18,785 nucleotides of DNA. Source: Microcaldota archaeon (GTDB taxonomy: Archaea > Micrarchaeota > Micrarchaeia > Burarchaeales > Fermentimicrarchaeaceae). Shown one piece after another: positions 1 to 6,074 of this stretch; the first letter of the stretch is position 1, and each line of letters begins with the position of its first letter. The notes beneath the pieces were generated by a model that saw only the letters and a list, made by a program, of their open reading frames with translations, ran no database searches and was not told the origin of the DNA. The stretch lies in assembly GCA_026396455.1 (NCBI GenBank), contig JAPLWT010000009.1, forward strand, positions 1-18,785, given 5' to 3'. A program made the translations under genes and the position numbers.

Positions 1-15
1 CGTTCTATCGGGCTT

Positions 16-73
16 TGCACCTAAAATAGGTCAAAACCGACTCCTGCACATAAATTCAGTCAGTTGCACATAA
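16..73. promoter_or_regulatory. Three TGCAC(A/C)TAA boxes upstream of the SelO-like gene
   Basis: TGCACATAA occurs at 45-53 and again at 65-73, exactly 20 bp apart (about two helical turns), and a one-mismatch copy TGCACCTAA lies at 16-24. All are just upstream of the TATA-like box at 83-91. Spacing and position suggest operator or activator sites, but no regulator is known. Confidence 0.35.
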
Positions 74-82
74 CCCCAAAGC

Positions 83-91
83 AATTAAATA
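83..91 (+). promoter_or_regulatory. TATA box for the SelO-like gene
   Basis: AATTAAATA is centred 27 nt before the ATG at 114, with no SD site between. That is the spacing expected for a leaderless archaeal transcript. Confidence 0.5.
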
Positions 92-113
92 GAAGAAAAA
101 GCGTAATTTAAGC

Positions 114-1304
114 ATGAAGTATAAACTAGTACATGACGAAGGAAAGAAACTAGAAGAGAGCATAAGTGACGCAATCAAAACGGCAAGGCCAATGTCACTT
201 CTATCTGACAGGTTCTTCCAGTCCGGCATGGCAAGGGTTGAGGGAGACTTGATAAAAGTAAACGAAGAGTTCTTCCCGGATCTGCCCTTGAAGAAAGACA
301 AGATTGTAAAGGACTTATCTCTCTTTGTGAATTGGAGCGGAAAGAATGTAGAGGTGAATCTGTTTGGGTTGAATAAGCATGGGCGGGTTGTGTATCTCAA
401 TCTTGTGTTTTCCGACAAATACGGCAATACCTACAAATATATCGGTCTAAAAGGTGCAGGCATGCCGGAAAAAAGCGATAAAGGTATTCAGTTTGGTGAT
501 CTGATAAAAAGTGGACGTTACTCCCCTAGCGACCCGATTTGGGGTTTGCAGGGATACAGTACGACGATTTTGGACTGGAATGAAAGCAACGAAATTCTCA
601 AGAACGGAGGACAAACTTCTGCACCAATCGCGATAATAAAGTTGAAAGCCGTCATAATGAAAAATGGTGAGAAGAAAAGCGTGGAAGAGTTAAAAGAGGA
701 GGGGCTAATACCAAAGTTTGTGAAGGATGGCGATAGGATGGTTGGATACCAGCCAGTCATCTACTTGAGAGCATTCTCCGAGGTTATGAGGCTCGGGGAT
801 GTCGGAAAAGATGATATTGAGAAATTCGCAAATGAGCACGGAATGACCACTGATAACTATTTGGCTTGGTGGGCTAAGAAATTAGCAAAGAATGTTGCGA
901 AGCTTCATAATGCTGGTAAGGCGCATGGGTATCTATTAGAGCAAAACATAACGCTGGATGGGTGCTTTGTTGACAACGAGACTATAAGGAACTTTGGTAA
1001 ATCCACGGAAATCTCAATGGAAGCGTATGCGGAGGATGCCACTGATATTCTGTGTGATGATACTATCGGCTCATTTGCCATAAGAGCAGGCATAAAATCG
1101 TTTACGGAATTCGATGAAATATTTTTGAGGGAATACCTTGAGAACCGCCGGGATATGGAGAAAGTTGAATTCGAGGTTTTATACAGCAAGCTTTCGGATA
1201 GCTTCATAAAGGGGTCAAGTGCAGTGCATATTCTAAAAGAGGAATACAAAAAGAAGTTTGGCGAAGAACTTGAAACACGGAAGTTATACAAATCAAGGAT
1301 CTAA
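114..1304 (+). CDS. Divergent SelO-like (YdiU-type) kinase-fold protein, probable pseudoenzyme
   Basis: This 396-residue protein shows, in order, landmarks resembling SelO, the kinase-fold family that transfers AMP to proteins: GLKGAG at 111-116 (with the Lys of the SelO LKGxG motif), a segment around 155-175 reading NESNEILKNGGQTSAP like the SelO SEA..LGIPTT region, LRAFSEVMRLG at 218-228 keeping the two spaced arginines, and LHNAGKAHGYLLEQN at 264-278 matching the SelO catalytic loop HGxxNTDN. The Asp of the loop's DN pair is Gln277 here, and the following DYG-like motif is degraded to LDG/VDN. It is shorter than bacterial SelO (about 480 residues). The gene is more AT-rich than most of the window and has its own promoter, so it may be acquired. 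Fold assignment is inference from motif order; activity is doubtful. Confidence 0.45.
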   Translation: MKYKLVHDEGKKLEESISDAIKTARPMSLLSDRFFQSGMARVEGDLIKVNEEFFPDLPLKKDKIVKDLSLFVNWSGKNVEVNLFGLNKHGRVVYLNLVFSDKYGNTYKYIGLKGAGMPEKSDKGIQFGDLIKSGRYSPSDPIWGLQGYSTTILDWNESNEILKNGGQTSAPIAIIKLKAVIMKNGEKKSVEELKEEGLIPKFVKDGDRMVGYQPVIYLRAFSEVMRLGDVGKDDIEKFANEHGMTTDNYLAWWAKKLAKNVAKLHNAGKAHGYLLEQNITLDGCFVDNETIRNFGKSTEISMEAYAEDATDILCDDTIGSFAIRAGIKSFTEFDEIFLREYLENRRDMEKVEFEVLYSKLSDSFIKGSSAVHILKEEYKKKFGEELETRKLYKSRI

Positions 1305-1360
1305 ACGCCTTTTTCAGTTGGTTGCTTAAATTAACTCCCAGAAACTCAAATCAAGGGGAG

Positions 1361-1370
1361 ATATTTAAAT
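1361..1370 (+). promoter_or_regulatory. TATA box for the methyltransferase gene
   Basis: ATATTTAAAT follows a purine-rich BRE-like stretch (AAGGGGAG). Its centre is only about 19 nt before ATG 1384 but 37 nt before ATG 1402, so it bears on which start is used. Confidence 0.5.
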
Positions 1371-1383
1371 GACCTACGCATAA

Positions 1384-2013
1384 ATGGGAAGCAGCGATAC
1401 CATGCCCAAGTTCTATGATAGATTCTGGTCTGACAAGAAAGGGAAGCTGGGGGACTTTGCGCTGAAGTGGCCCAAGCTCAGCAGGTACATCCCAAGAGGA
1501 GATGCAGTCATCCTGGATTTTGGATGCGGTAATGGCGAAATCATAAAGGAAATGATGCTGCTGAACCCAAAGGCAAAATACATAGGGCTGGATGTTTCCA
1601 AGAAAGCGCTTTCAGCTGCATCCGCAAAACTTCCAAAAGCCGAGTTTCAGCTTATAGAGGATGGAGGGTGCTTCCCCCTGAAATCTGCATCCGTTGATTT
1701 CATCTTTGCATCAGAAGTGGTTGAGCACATCTATGACACTGAAAATGCATTTTCCGAAATTGCCCGCGTTCTCCGCCCAAATGGCGGAGTATTGCTCACC
1801 ACCCCGTACCACGGAATTATCAAAAACCTCCTGACTGTCCTCCTGGCATTCGACAGCCACTTTGACCCTGAAGGGCCGCACATACGCTTTTTCTCTAAAA
1901 ACTCACTCTTCTCCTGCCTGAGGAAGGCCGGGCTTGAGCCTGTGGAGCACGGGTACTACGGGAGATTCTACCCAGTCCCGCACTCCATATTTGTCCTGGC
2001 AAAGAAGAGCTGA
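1384..2013 (+). CDS. Class I SAM-dependent methyltransferase
   Basis: The 209-residue protein has the Rossmann methyltransferase core: motif I ILDFGCGNGE at 43-52 (SAM glycine loop), the acidic residue at the end of strand 2 (GLD, residue 70), SVDFIFASEVVEHI around 103-116, then LRPNGGVLLTTP. This is the Methyltransf_11/UbiE-like arrangement. The substrate cannot be read from sequence; neighbours do not suggest one. The C-terminal part (HIRFFSKNSLFSCLRKAGL) is the usual cap of small-molecule or glycan/lipid methyltransferases. A second in-frame ATG at 1402 (MPKFYDRFW) is a credible alternative start, because the TATA box at 1361-1370 lies too close to 1384 for ordinary spacing. Family is sure; function is not. 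Confidence 0.85.
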   Translation: MGSSDTMPKFYDRFWSDKKGKLGDFALKWPKLSRYIPRGDAVILDFGCGNGEIIKEMMLLNPKAKYIGLDVSKKALSAASAKLPKAEFQLIEDGGCFPLKSASVDFIFASEVVEHIYDTENAFSEIARVLRPNGGVLLTTPYHGIIKNLLTVLLAFDSHFDPEGPHIRFFSKNSLFSCLRKAGLEPVEHGYYGRFYPVPHSIFVLAKKS

Positions 2014-2022
2014 AAAGGCGAG

Positions 2023-2032
2023 ATATTTTAAA
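2023..2032 (+). promoter_or_regulatory. TATA box of the helical protein/PIN/XPF cluster
   Basis: ATATTTTAAA is centred about 19 nt before ATG 2047 and about 28 nt before ATG 2056. The second spacing fits a leaderless start at 2056. It may drive the whole 2047-3979 cluster. Confidence 0.45.
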
Positions 2033-2046
2033 GGGAATCCACCTAA

Positions 2047-2607
2047 ATGAAAAACATGAGCTACACTGTTTCCGAAGCACTGAAAGAAACGCTCAGTGCA
2101 CTTATGGCCAACGAACTCTCACAGCTGAAGAAGATAAGCGACAGATGCGTGAGCTCATTTGCCCTCGGAGAAGACAAAGACCTTCTTGAAATCGCAATGC
2201 TCTCCTATGTGCTTGCAAAAGTTCTGGAGAAGCCGCGCTACTGGGATAAGAAGATAAAGAGGGATTTTGTTGAGAGGGTTGAAAAGAACCTGCACGACGC
2301 AGATGCTTCGCTTGGCGATAACAGACTTGAAGACATGAGGGCGTGCATCAGATCCATAGAGGATGACCTGAAAGCTTTTGACACAGAAGATAGGCGCTAT
2401 GTAAGCAGCCTGTTCAACAAGGCCAGGCTTAGACTTGCCTCCTATCTCTATGCGCAAGGTTTCTCGCTCAGCAATGCAATTGCCCTCACCGGCACAACGA
2501 AGAGCGAGGTGCTTGGTTACTCCGGAAAAACCCTGATGAATGACCGGGTGGGCAAGACAAAATCAATCGAAGAGAGGCTTAAGAATGTCAGGAAAATATT
2601 CCAATGA
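2047..2607 (+). CDS. Helical protein of unknown function, partner of a PIN-domain gene
   Basis: This is a 186-residue, almost all-helical, charged protein without signal peptide or membrane segments. Residues 1-140 look like a helical bundle. Residues about 143-175 (FSLSNAIALTGTTKSEVLGY, then SGKT) resemble a helix-turn-helix followed by a short conserved-looking tail ending in IEERLKNVRKIF. I do not recognise a named family. The downstream PIN-domain gene starts inside its 3' end (ATG at 2585, a 23-nt overlap), so the two are co-translated and probably work together, for instance as a nuclease and its binding or control partner. A start at 2056 (MSYTV) is equally possible and fits the TATA spacing better. 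Confidence 0.7.
   Translation: MKNMSYTVSEALKETLSALMANELSQLKKISDRCVSSFALGEDKDLLEIAMLSYVLAKVLEKPRYWDKKIKRDFVERVEKNLHDADASLGDNRLEDMRACIRSIEDDLKAFDTEDRRYVSSLFNKARLRLASYLYAQGFSLSNAIALTGTTKSEVLGYSGKTLMNDRVGKTKSIEERLKNVRKIFQ
2573..2577 (+). promoter_or_regulatory. SD site deciding the PIN-gene start
   Basis: AGAGG lies 7 nt before ATG 2585, inside the upstream coding sequence. It supports 2585 rather than the longer open frame beginning at 2540. Confidence 0.5.
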
Positions 2608-3286
2608 AATACCCGAGGATTCGATAGTCTGCGACTCCAGTTCGCTGCTATCCCTATCCGACTCCTGCCTGCTTTGGGTTATCTCCGGCATGATTGGGAG
2701 GTTCACAGGGCGCTTCGTAATATCCAAGGCGGTTGAGTACGAGTCAGTCATACGTCCGCTTGAGATGAAGTCCCATACGCTGGGGGCAATAAGGGTGAAG
2801 AAGCTGCTGCTGGACAACGTTATAAAGGTTGTCGATACGCCGAATTCAAAGACGCTCACTTCTGAAATTCTTTCGCTTGGCAACGACCTGTTCTACCTCG
2901 CAGGTAAACCGCTAAAGCTCATCCACGAGGGGGAGACCGAGACGCTTGCACTAGCTATAGACTTGGGCTTGAAGAATATTCTGATAGACGAGAGGACAAC
3001 CAGGATGCTCATAGAAGCGCCGCTTGAGATGAAGGCGCACATGGAGACGGAGTTCCAGAGGAAGATAGACATAAACGGGAGGAATCTCAACAAGTTCATT
3101 GACATGACGCGCAACCTGAATCTTTTCAGGAGCACAGAGCTCGCCATCATCGGATACGAGAAGGGCTTCTTCAAGGATTACGGGGAGATGGAGAAGCGCG
3201 CAATAGAGTCAGCCTTGTATGGGCTGAAGTTTGCAGGCTGCAGCATAAGCTTCAATGAAATCGAGGAATATTGTAAAACGCTTTGA
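2585..3286 (+). CDS. PIN-domain ribonuclease-like protein
   Basis: The 233-residue product begins with a PIN-type strand and first acidic residue, IVCDSSSLLSL (Asp17), followed later by HEGETETLALAIDLGL-KNILIDERTTRML, where the Glu of ETETLALA and the Asp of LIDE would complete the metal site. PIN domains are Mg/Mn-dependent RNA-cleaving folds, found in VapC toxins and in rRNA-processing nucleases. The protein is about 90 residues longer than a VapC, with a helical C-terminal extension (from about residue 160), so a housekeeping or specialised RNase is as likely as a toxin. It overlaps the upstream helical-protein gene by 23 nt and is followed after 9 nt by the XPF-type nuclease gene, indicating an operon. 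The start was chosen on the SD site at 2573-2577. Confidence 0.75.
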   Translation: MSGKYSNEIPEDSIVCDSSSLLSLSDSCLLWVISGMIGRFTGRFVISKAVEYESVIRPLEMKSHTLGAIRVKKLLLDNVIKVVDTPNSKTLTSEILSLGNDLFYLAGKPLKLIHEGETETLALAIDLGLKNILIDERTTRMLIEAPLEMKAHMETEFQRKIDINGRNLNKFIDMTRNLNLFRSTELAIIGYEKGFFKDYGEMEKRAIESALYGLKFAGCSISFNEIEEYCKTL

Positions 3287-3295
3287 GGTGTTGCT

Positions 3296-3979
3296 TTGGA
3301 GCAGAGCTCCTTGAACGATTTTTCCGAGAGGGAGAAAAGGACAACAGTGGAAATATTCGTGGATGAGAAGGAGAACCGGGGAGCTATCGGAGAAATCCTG
3401 AAGGAGCTGGGCGCGGTTGTCAGAGTGAAGACTCTGCCGGTTGGCGACTTCATAATATCTGACAGAGCCGTCGTTGAGAGAAAAACCCGAGGCGATTTCG
3501 AGAGTTCCATAATCGACGGGAGGCTTTTCAAGCAGGCAGAAAACATGATTGACAACTTCGAGAAATGCATTGTCATAATCGAAGGGGAGAGCTTTGAGGA
3601 GAGGGTTAACAGGAATGCCCTCCTAGGAGCAATCTCCGCTCTTATTCTGGATTACGGGATACAGGTCTTCTTCACCAGGGATTTAGAGGCTACCGGGGAG
3701 ATGATATTCAACCTTGCGAAGAGGGAGCAGCTGGGCAAGGGGAGAGTTGTGAGGCTGAAGGGAAGCAAGAAGGTTCACACGATGGCCCAGCAGCAGAGGA
3801 TGATTGCGGAATGTCTCCCGAATGTAGGGCCGAAGCTCGCCCTGGCTCTCCTCAGGAAATTCAAAACAATCGAAAACATAGCAAAGGCAAGCGAGCGGGA
3901 GCTGATGGAAGTCGAAAAGATCGGCAAGAAGAAAGCCAAGCTCATAAGGAGAGCGCTGAGCGAGGAGTTCTGCGAATAA
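3296..3979 (+). CDS. XPF/ERCC4-family structure-specific endonuclease (helicase-less)
   Basis: The 227-residue protein has the ERCC4 nuclease fold: VDEKE with Asp23, VGDF with Asp51, and the signature VERKTRGDF (ERK at 61-63, Asp67), followed by GRLFKQAENM. Residues about 168-222 form a tandem helix-hairpin-helix domain (LPNVGPKLALALL and VEKIGKKKAKLI). These are the catalytic and DNA-binding parts of archaeal XPF/Hef, which cut branched DNA in repair and fork restart. There is no helicase, as in crenarchaeal XPF. The N-terminus, QSSLNDF at 3-9, matches the PCNA-binding PIP consensus. The start is TTG at 3296, preceded at 5-nt spacing by GAGGTG (3285-3290), which overlaps the stop of the PIN gene. 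It is the last gene of the cluster and converges on cgi121. Confidence 0.9.
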   Translation: MEQSSLNDFSEREKRTTVEIFVDEKENRGAIGEILKELGAVVRVKTLPVGDFIISDRAVVERKTRGDFESSIIDGRLFKQAENMIDNFEKCIVIIEGESFEERVNRNALLGAISALILDYGIQVFFTRDLEATGEMIFNLAKREQLGKGRVVRLKGSKKVHTMAQQQRMIAECLPNVGPKLALALLRKFKTIENIAKASERELMEVEKIGKKKAKLIRRALSEEFCE

Positions 3980-4018
3980 CACGATAACGATTTCTTGGAT
4001 GTCTCCTATTACAGCCAG

Positions 4019-4510
4019 CTATCTCTCAAGTGCCAGCAGTGCAATCCTCTCAAGCAGCAGTTCCTCAAGCGCGTAACATCCACACTTATCCTCGCTTATC
4101 CCAAAGCTGTGCTTTATCCTTTCCGCCTTCTCCCTGCTCATTCTGAGGAGCTTCTCATCCTCCTCTGCTCTCAGGTCCTCCAGCACTTCCCTCTCCTTGC
4201 CCTTTTCTATAAGCAAAACAACTCTGCTCGGGTTCTTGACCCCAACCCTCTCGACAGCTTCCCCTATCCTCCTTGTCCCAGCAGCCCAGAGAAGCAGCTC
4301 GCTCTCCAGCCTCCTCGCAATGGCCCTTTTCCCAGCAAAAGCCTTAAAAGCATGGTGAGCTGAAAATATAAGATGGTTTTCGGAGAGGACCATATCTGGG
4401 TCGAAGGCTTGGATGACAGCGTTTCTCCTTCCTGAGATTTCCTTCATTCTGGAGAGAAGCTCTTCAACGTCCCTGAACTTCGTCCTTGCTGGCACAACTC
4501 TGAATTCCAT
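4019..4510 (-). CDS. cgi121: KEOPS complex subunit Cgi121
   Basis: The 163-residue product carries the Cgi121 pattern: FDPDMVLSENHLIFSAHHAF followed by IARRLESELLLWAAGTRRIGEAVERVG. KEOPS (Kae1-Bud32-Cgi121-Pcc1) makes the t6A modification at position 37 of ANN-decoding tRNAs; Cgi121 binds Bud32 and the tRNA 3' end. The start was set at ATG 4510 (MEFRVVPARTK), rather than the longer open frame from 4567, because the TATA box at 4531-4540 sits about 25 nt upstream on this strand and family members begin near this point. The gene is divergent from rps8e and convergent with the XPF gene. Length and motifs are normal for the family. Confidence 0.9.
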   Translation of the reverse strand: MEFRVVPARTKFRDVEELLSRMKEISGRRNAVIQAFDPDMVLSENHLIFSAHHAFKAFAGKRAIARRLESELLLWAAGTRRIGEAVERVGVKNPSRVVLLIEKGKEREVLEDLRAEEDEKLLRMSREKAERIKHSFGISEDKCGCYALEELLLERIALLALER

Positions 4511-4519
4511 ATGTGGAAT
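4504..4519. promoter_or_regulatory. Inverted repeat over the cgi121 start codon
   Basis: ATTCCA and TGGAAT are perfect 6-bp arms around TATG, covering the cgi121 ATG and lying between it and its TATA box. It could be an operator or a chance palindrome. Confidence 0.25.
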
Positions 4520-4530
4520 ATTCGACAAAG

Positions 4531-4540
4531 TTATATAAAA
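4531..4540 (-). promoter_or_regulatory. Palindromic TATA box between cgi121 and rps8e
   Basis: TTATATAAAA contains the self-complementary TTATATAA. On the minus strand it lies about 25 nt before the cgi121 ATG, ideal for a leaderless message. On the plus strand it is too close to the rps8e SD site and ATG to serve that gene in the usual way. Confidence 0.55.
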
Positions 4541-4547
4541 AGGAGGT
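4541..4547 (+). promoter_or_regulatory. Strong SD site of rps8e
   Basis: AGGAGGT lies 5 nt before ATG 4553, the best SD match in the window. It sets the start and shows that the rps8e mRNA must have a leader. Confidence 0.85.
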
Positions 4548-4552
4548 TTGGT

Positions 4553-4939
4553 ATGGAACAGTTTCACGGAAAGCCAAAGAGGAAGACAAGCGGTAGCGGA
4601 AGGAAGCAGAGGAAATTCAGGGATAAGCTGCTGAGCGAGTTGGGAGGGCCATTCGCAAGCACAAAGGTTGATGAGAAAAACGAGGGCAAGTTTGAGAGAG
4701 GAAGAGGCGGGACTCTCAAGGTGAAGCTAAAAAGAGCTAATTTCGCAAACATATCCACTCCCGAAGGGATGAAGAAAGCAAAGATTAAATCGGTTGCAGA
4801 ATCACCCGACAACAGGCACCATGCAAGGATGAACATAATAACAAAGGGGGCAGTAATAGAAACGGAAATAGGCAAGGCAAGAGTGACGAGCAGACCCGGG
4901 CAGGATGGAGTTGTGAATGCAGTTCTGCTGCAAAAGTAG
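4553..4939 (+). CDS. rps8e: Small-subunit ribosomal protein S8e
   Basis: The 128-residue protein is a full-length archaeal S8e: it starts MEQFHGKPKRKTSGSGRKQR, is strongly basic, and ends with the conserved block ITKGAVIETEIGKARVTSRPGQDGVVNAVLL. It binds 16S rRNA in the small subunit and is found only in archaea and eukaryotes. The start is fixed by AGGAGGT at 4541-4547; the longer open frame from 4511 would put 14 unrelated residues in front. The gene is monocistronic, with a T-rich terminator immediately downstream. The promoter must lie further upstream, within the 5' end of cgi121, since the nearest TATA box is placed for the opposite strand. Confidence 0.97.
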   Translation: MEQFHGKPKRKTSGSGRKQRKFRDKLLSELGGPFASTKVDEKNEGKFERGRGGTLKVKLKRANFANISTPEGMKKAKIKSVAESPDNRHHARMNIITKGAVIETEIGKARVTSRPGQDGVVNAVLLQK

Positions 4940-4940
4940 C

Positions 4941-4956
4941 TTCTTTTTTCATTTTC
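4941..4956 (+). terminator. T-rich terminator after rps8e
   Basis: CTTCTTTTTTCATTTT starts two bases after the rps8e stop and has a run of six T. Poly-T without a required hairpin is the usual archaeal terminator. Confidence 0.6.
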
Positions 4957-4969
4957 AACTGACGGCAAA

Positions 4970-4977
4970 TTTTTATA
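4970..4977 (+). promoter_or_regulatory. TATA box of the 210-residue unknown gene
   Basis: The TTTTTATA stretch is centred about 25 nt before ATG 4999, with no SD site in between, consistent with leaderless transcription. Confidence 0.5.
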
Positions 4978-4998
4978 CCCCCCTGCTGGATACTACTC

Positions 4999-5631
4999 AT
5001 GGAAACCCTTGAGACATTCGAGCCCGCCCTTGCTGAGAAGAAGCTTAGAGAGAGTTGCGAGGATAACTTCTGGAAAGCCTCCTCTCACAAGCTTCATCTG
5101 CTTGGAAATTCCCTCAGAAACTATTCAAGGGACGTTATAGAACCTAAAATAAAAAGCTGCGACGAGCTTCTGAAGAAATCTCCCGATGAATTGAAATTCC
5201 TCAGTTCAATCATAGCAAGAATAACCAAACTTTTCAAGAAAGTAAGCCCTAGGGAAGATGAGTGGATGCTTCAATCCTCTTTCGAGTTGAGGGACAGGCG
5301 CTCTGAACTCACGGAACTCAAAATAAACCTTGAGAATGCTGCAGAGAACCTGAGCAATGTCGCCTATTGGTCCTCTGTGAGGGCGAACGACAGGTCGGAC
5401 TCCCAGGCAGAAGTCTCCCTAACAATGCTCCTTGAAAAGAACCCCAACCTTCAGGAGTGGGTCGATTTTGGCATAGGCCTGAAGACTCCTTCCGGGAAGA
5501 TAGTGGGCAACTCGTGGCAAGGCCTGACGCTTGGTTATCCAGCCATAAGAGCTGCCTTTGAGAAATCCCTTGGCTCAAAGAAGACAATAGCATCAACCAT
5601 GGTGGAGAAACTAACAAGAGGAATGCTTTAG
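4999..5631 (+). CDS. Helical protein of unknown function
   Basis: This is a 210-residue soluble protein that I do not recognise. Residues 1-135 are predicted helical and charged, with regular Leu spacing that could form a helical bundle or coiled coil (DELLKKSPDELKFLSSIIAR; LTELKINLENAAENLSNV). From about 140 the character changes to a small, more globular end containing NPNLQEWVDFGIGLKTPSGK and NSWQGLTLGYPAIRAAFEKS. There is no signal peptide, membrane segment or catalytic signature. It has its own promoter and stands alone between rps8e and the convergent TRAM gene, so context gives no functional hint. The coding frame is well supported by length and by the TATA-to-ATG spacing. Confidence 0.7.
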   Translation: METLETFEPALAEKKLRESCEDNFWKASSHKLHLLGNSLRNYSRDVIEPKIKSCDELLKKSPDELKFLSSIIARITKLFKKVSPREDEWMLQSSFELRDRRSELTELKINLENAAENLSNVAYWSSVRANDRSDSQAEVSLTMLLEKNPNLQEWVDFGIGLKTPSGKIVGNSWQGLTLGYPAIRAAFEKSLGSKKTIASTMVEKLTRGML

Positions 5632-5632
5632 C

Positions 5633-5661
5633 AAAGAAAAAGAAAAAATAAGAAAAAAAGG
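5633..5661 (-). terminator. Poly-T terminator of the TRAM gene
   Basis: This tract is almost pure A on the plus strand, so on the minus strand it gives successive runs of five to eight T just after the TRAM stop codon. A shorter plus-strand T run at 5671-5677 could end the opposing gene. Confidence 0.6.
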
Positions 5662-5683
5662 AAATTGTTGACTTTTTATCCTT

Positions 5684-5917
5684 CTAAACAGCTGGAGTTT
5701 CGGCTTCACCGACTTTCTCTGCAATTGCGCATGTTCTCTTCACGTCGGTTATTTTCACCTTTATCTTATCTCCAACCTTGGCATTGGGGACAAATATAAC
5801 AAACCCCTCAACCTTTGCAATTCCATCCCCCTTGGATGCAACTGCCTCTATTGTCACTTCCCTCTCTTCCCCAACCTGAACAGGTTTAGGGCCAAAATCG
5901 CTTCTTCCAAATTCCAT
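5684..5917 (-). CDS. Stand-alone TRAM-domain RNA-binding protein
   Basis: The 77-residue protein is essentially one TRAM beta-barrel: VGEEREVTIEAVASKGDGIAK (residues about 15-35), then EGFVIFVPNAKVGDKIKVKITDVKRTCAIAEKV. The GxGDGIAKxxGFVIFVP pattern is the family signature. Small archaeal TRAM proteins bind RNA and some act as RNA chaperones, including cold-responsive ones in methanogens. The ATG at 5917 is preceded by GAGGTG (5924-5929) at 6-nt spacing. Unlike many genes here it has a leader of roughly 70-100 nt containing a repeated purine box, suggesting post-transcriptional control, possibly by itself. Assignment to TRAM is secure; the particular role is inferred. Confidence 0.9.
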   Translation of the reverse strand: MEFGRSDFGPKPVQVGEEREVTIEAVASKGDGIAKVEGFVIFVPNAKVGDKIKVKITDVKRTCAIAEKVGEAETPAV

Positions 5918-5950
5918 ACTTTACACCTCTTCTTTTAAACGTCAGAAATA

Positions 5951-5999
5951 GCTTTCCTTCCTTTCTGCATCAGCAGTCAGACAGTACGGCTTTCCTTCC
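5951..5999 (-). repeat. Direct repeat in the TRAM leader
   Basis: The 11-mer GCTTTCCTTCC occurs at 5951-5961 and 5989-5999 (plus-strand reading); in the mRNA this is GGAAGGAAAGC twice, 38 nt apart, inside the untranslated leader. Confidence 0.5.
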
Positions 6000-6008
6000 G
6001 TTATGGTC

Positions 6009-6036
6009 TAATATATGGATTGCTAAATTTATAAAC
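6009..6036 (-). promoter_or_regulatory. Candidate TATA boxes of the TRAM gene
   Basis: Minus-strand GTTTATAAATTT (6024-6036) and CATATATTA (about 6009-6019) are the only strong AT boxes upstream. Either gives a leader of roughly 70-90 nt. Confidence 0.45.
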
Positions 6037-6074
6037 ATATCTATAGTGGATTCCGGGGGGGGGCTTTTCAACGC

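Noticed and set aside
2047..3286. Classical VapBC-type toxin-antitoxin pair
   Set aside because: The PIN protein (233 residues) and its partner (186 residues) are both far larger than VapC and VapB, and the partner has no AbrB/RHH-like DNA-binding domain at its N-terminus.
3995..4363. Plus-strand open frame of 122 codons opposite cgi121
   Set aside because: It is antisense to the well-supported Cgi121 gene, with Leu/Ser/Pro-rich shadow composition and no start signals.
5632..5683. A-rich tract as a coding extension of the 210-residue gene
   Set aside because: The TAG stop precedes it, and as minus-strand poly-T it is better explained as the TRAM-gene terminator.
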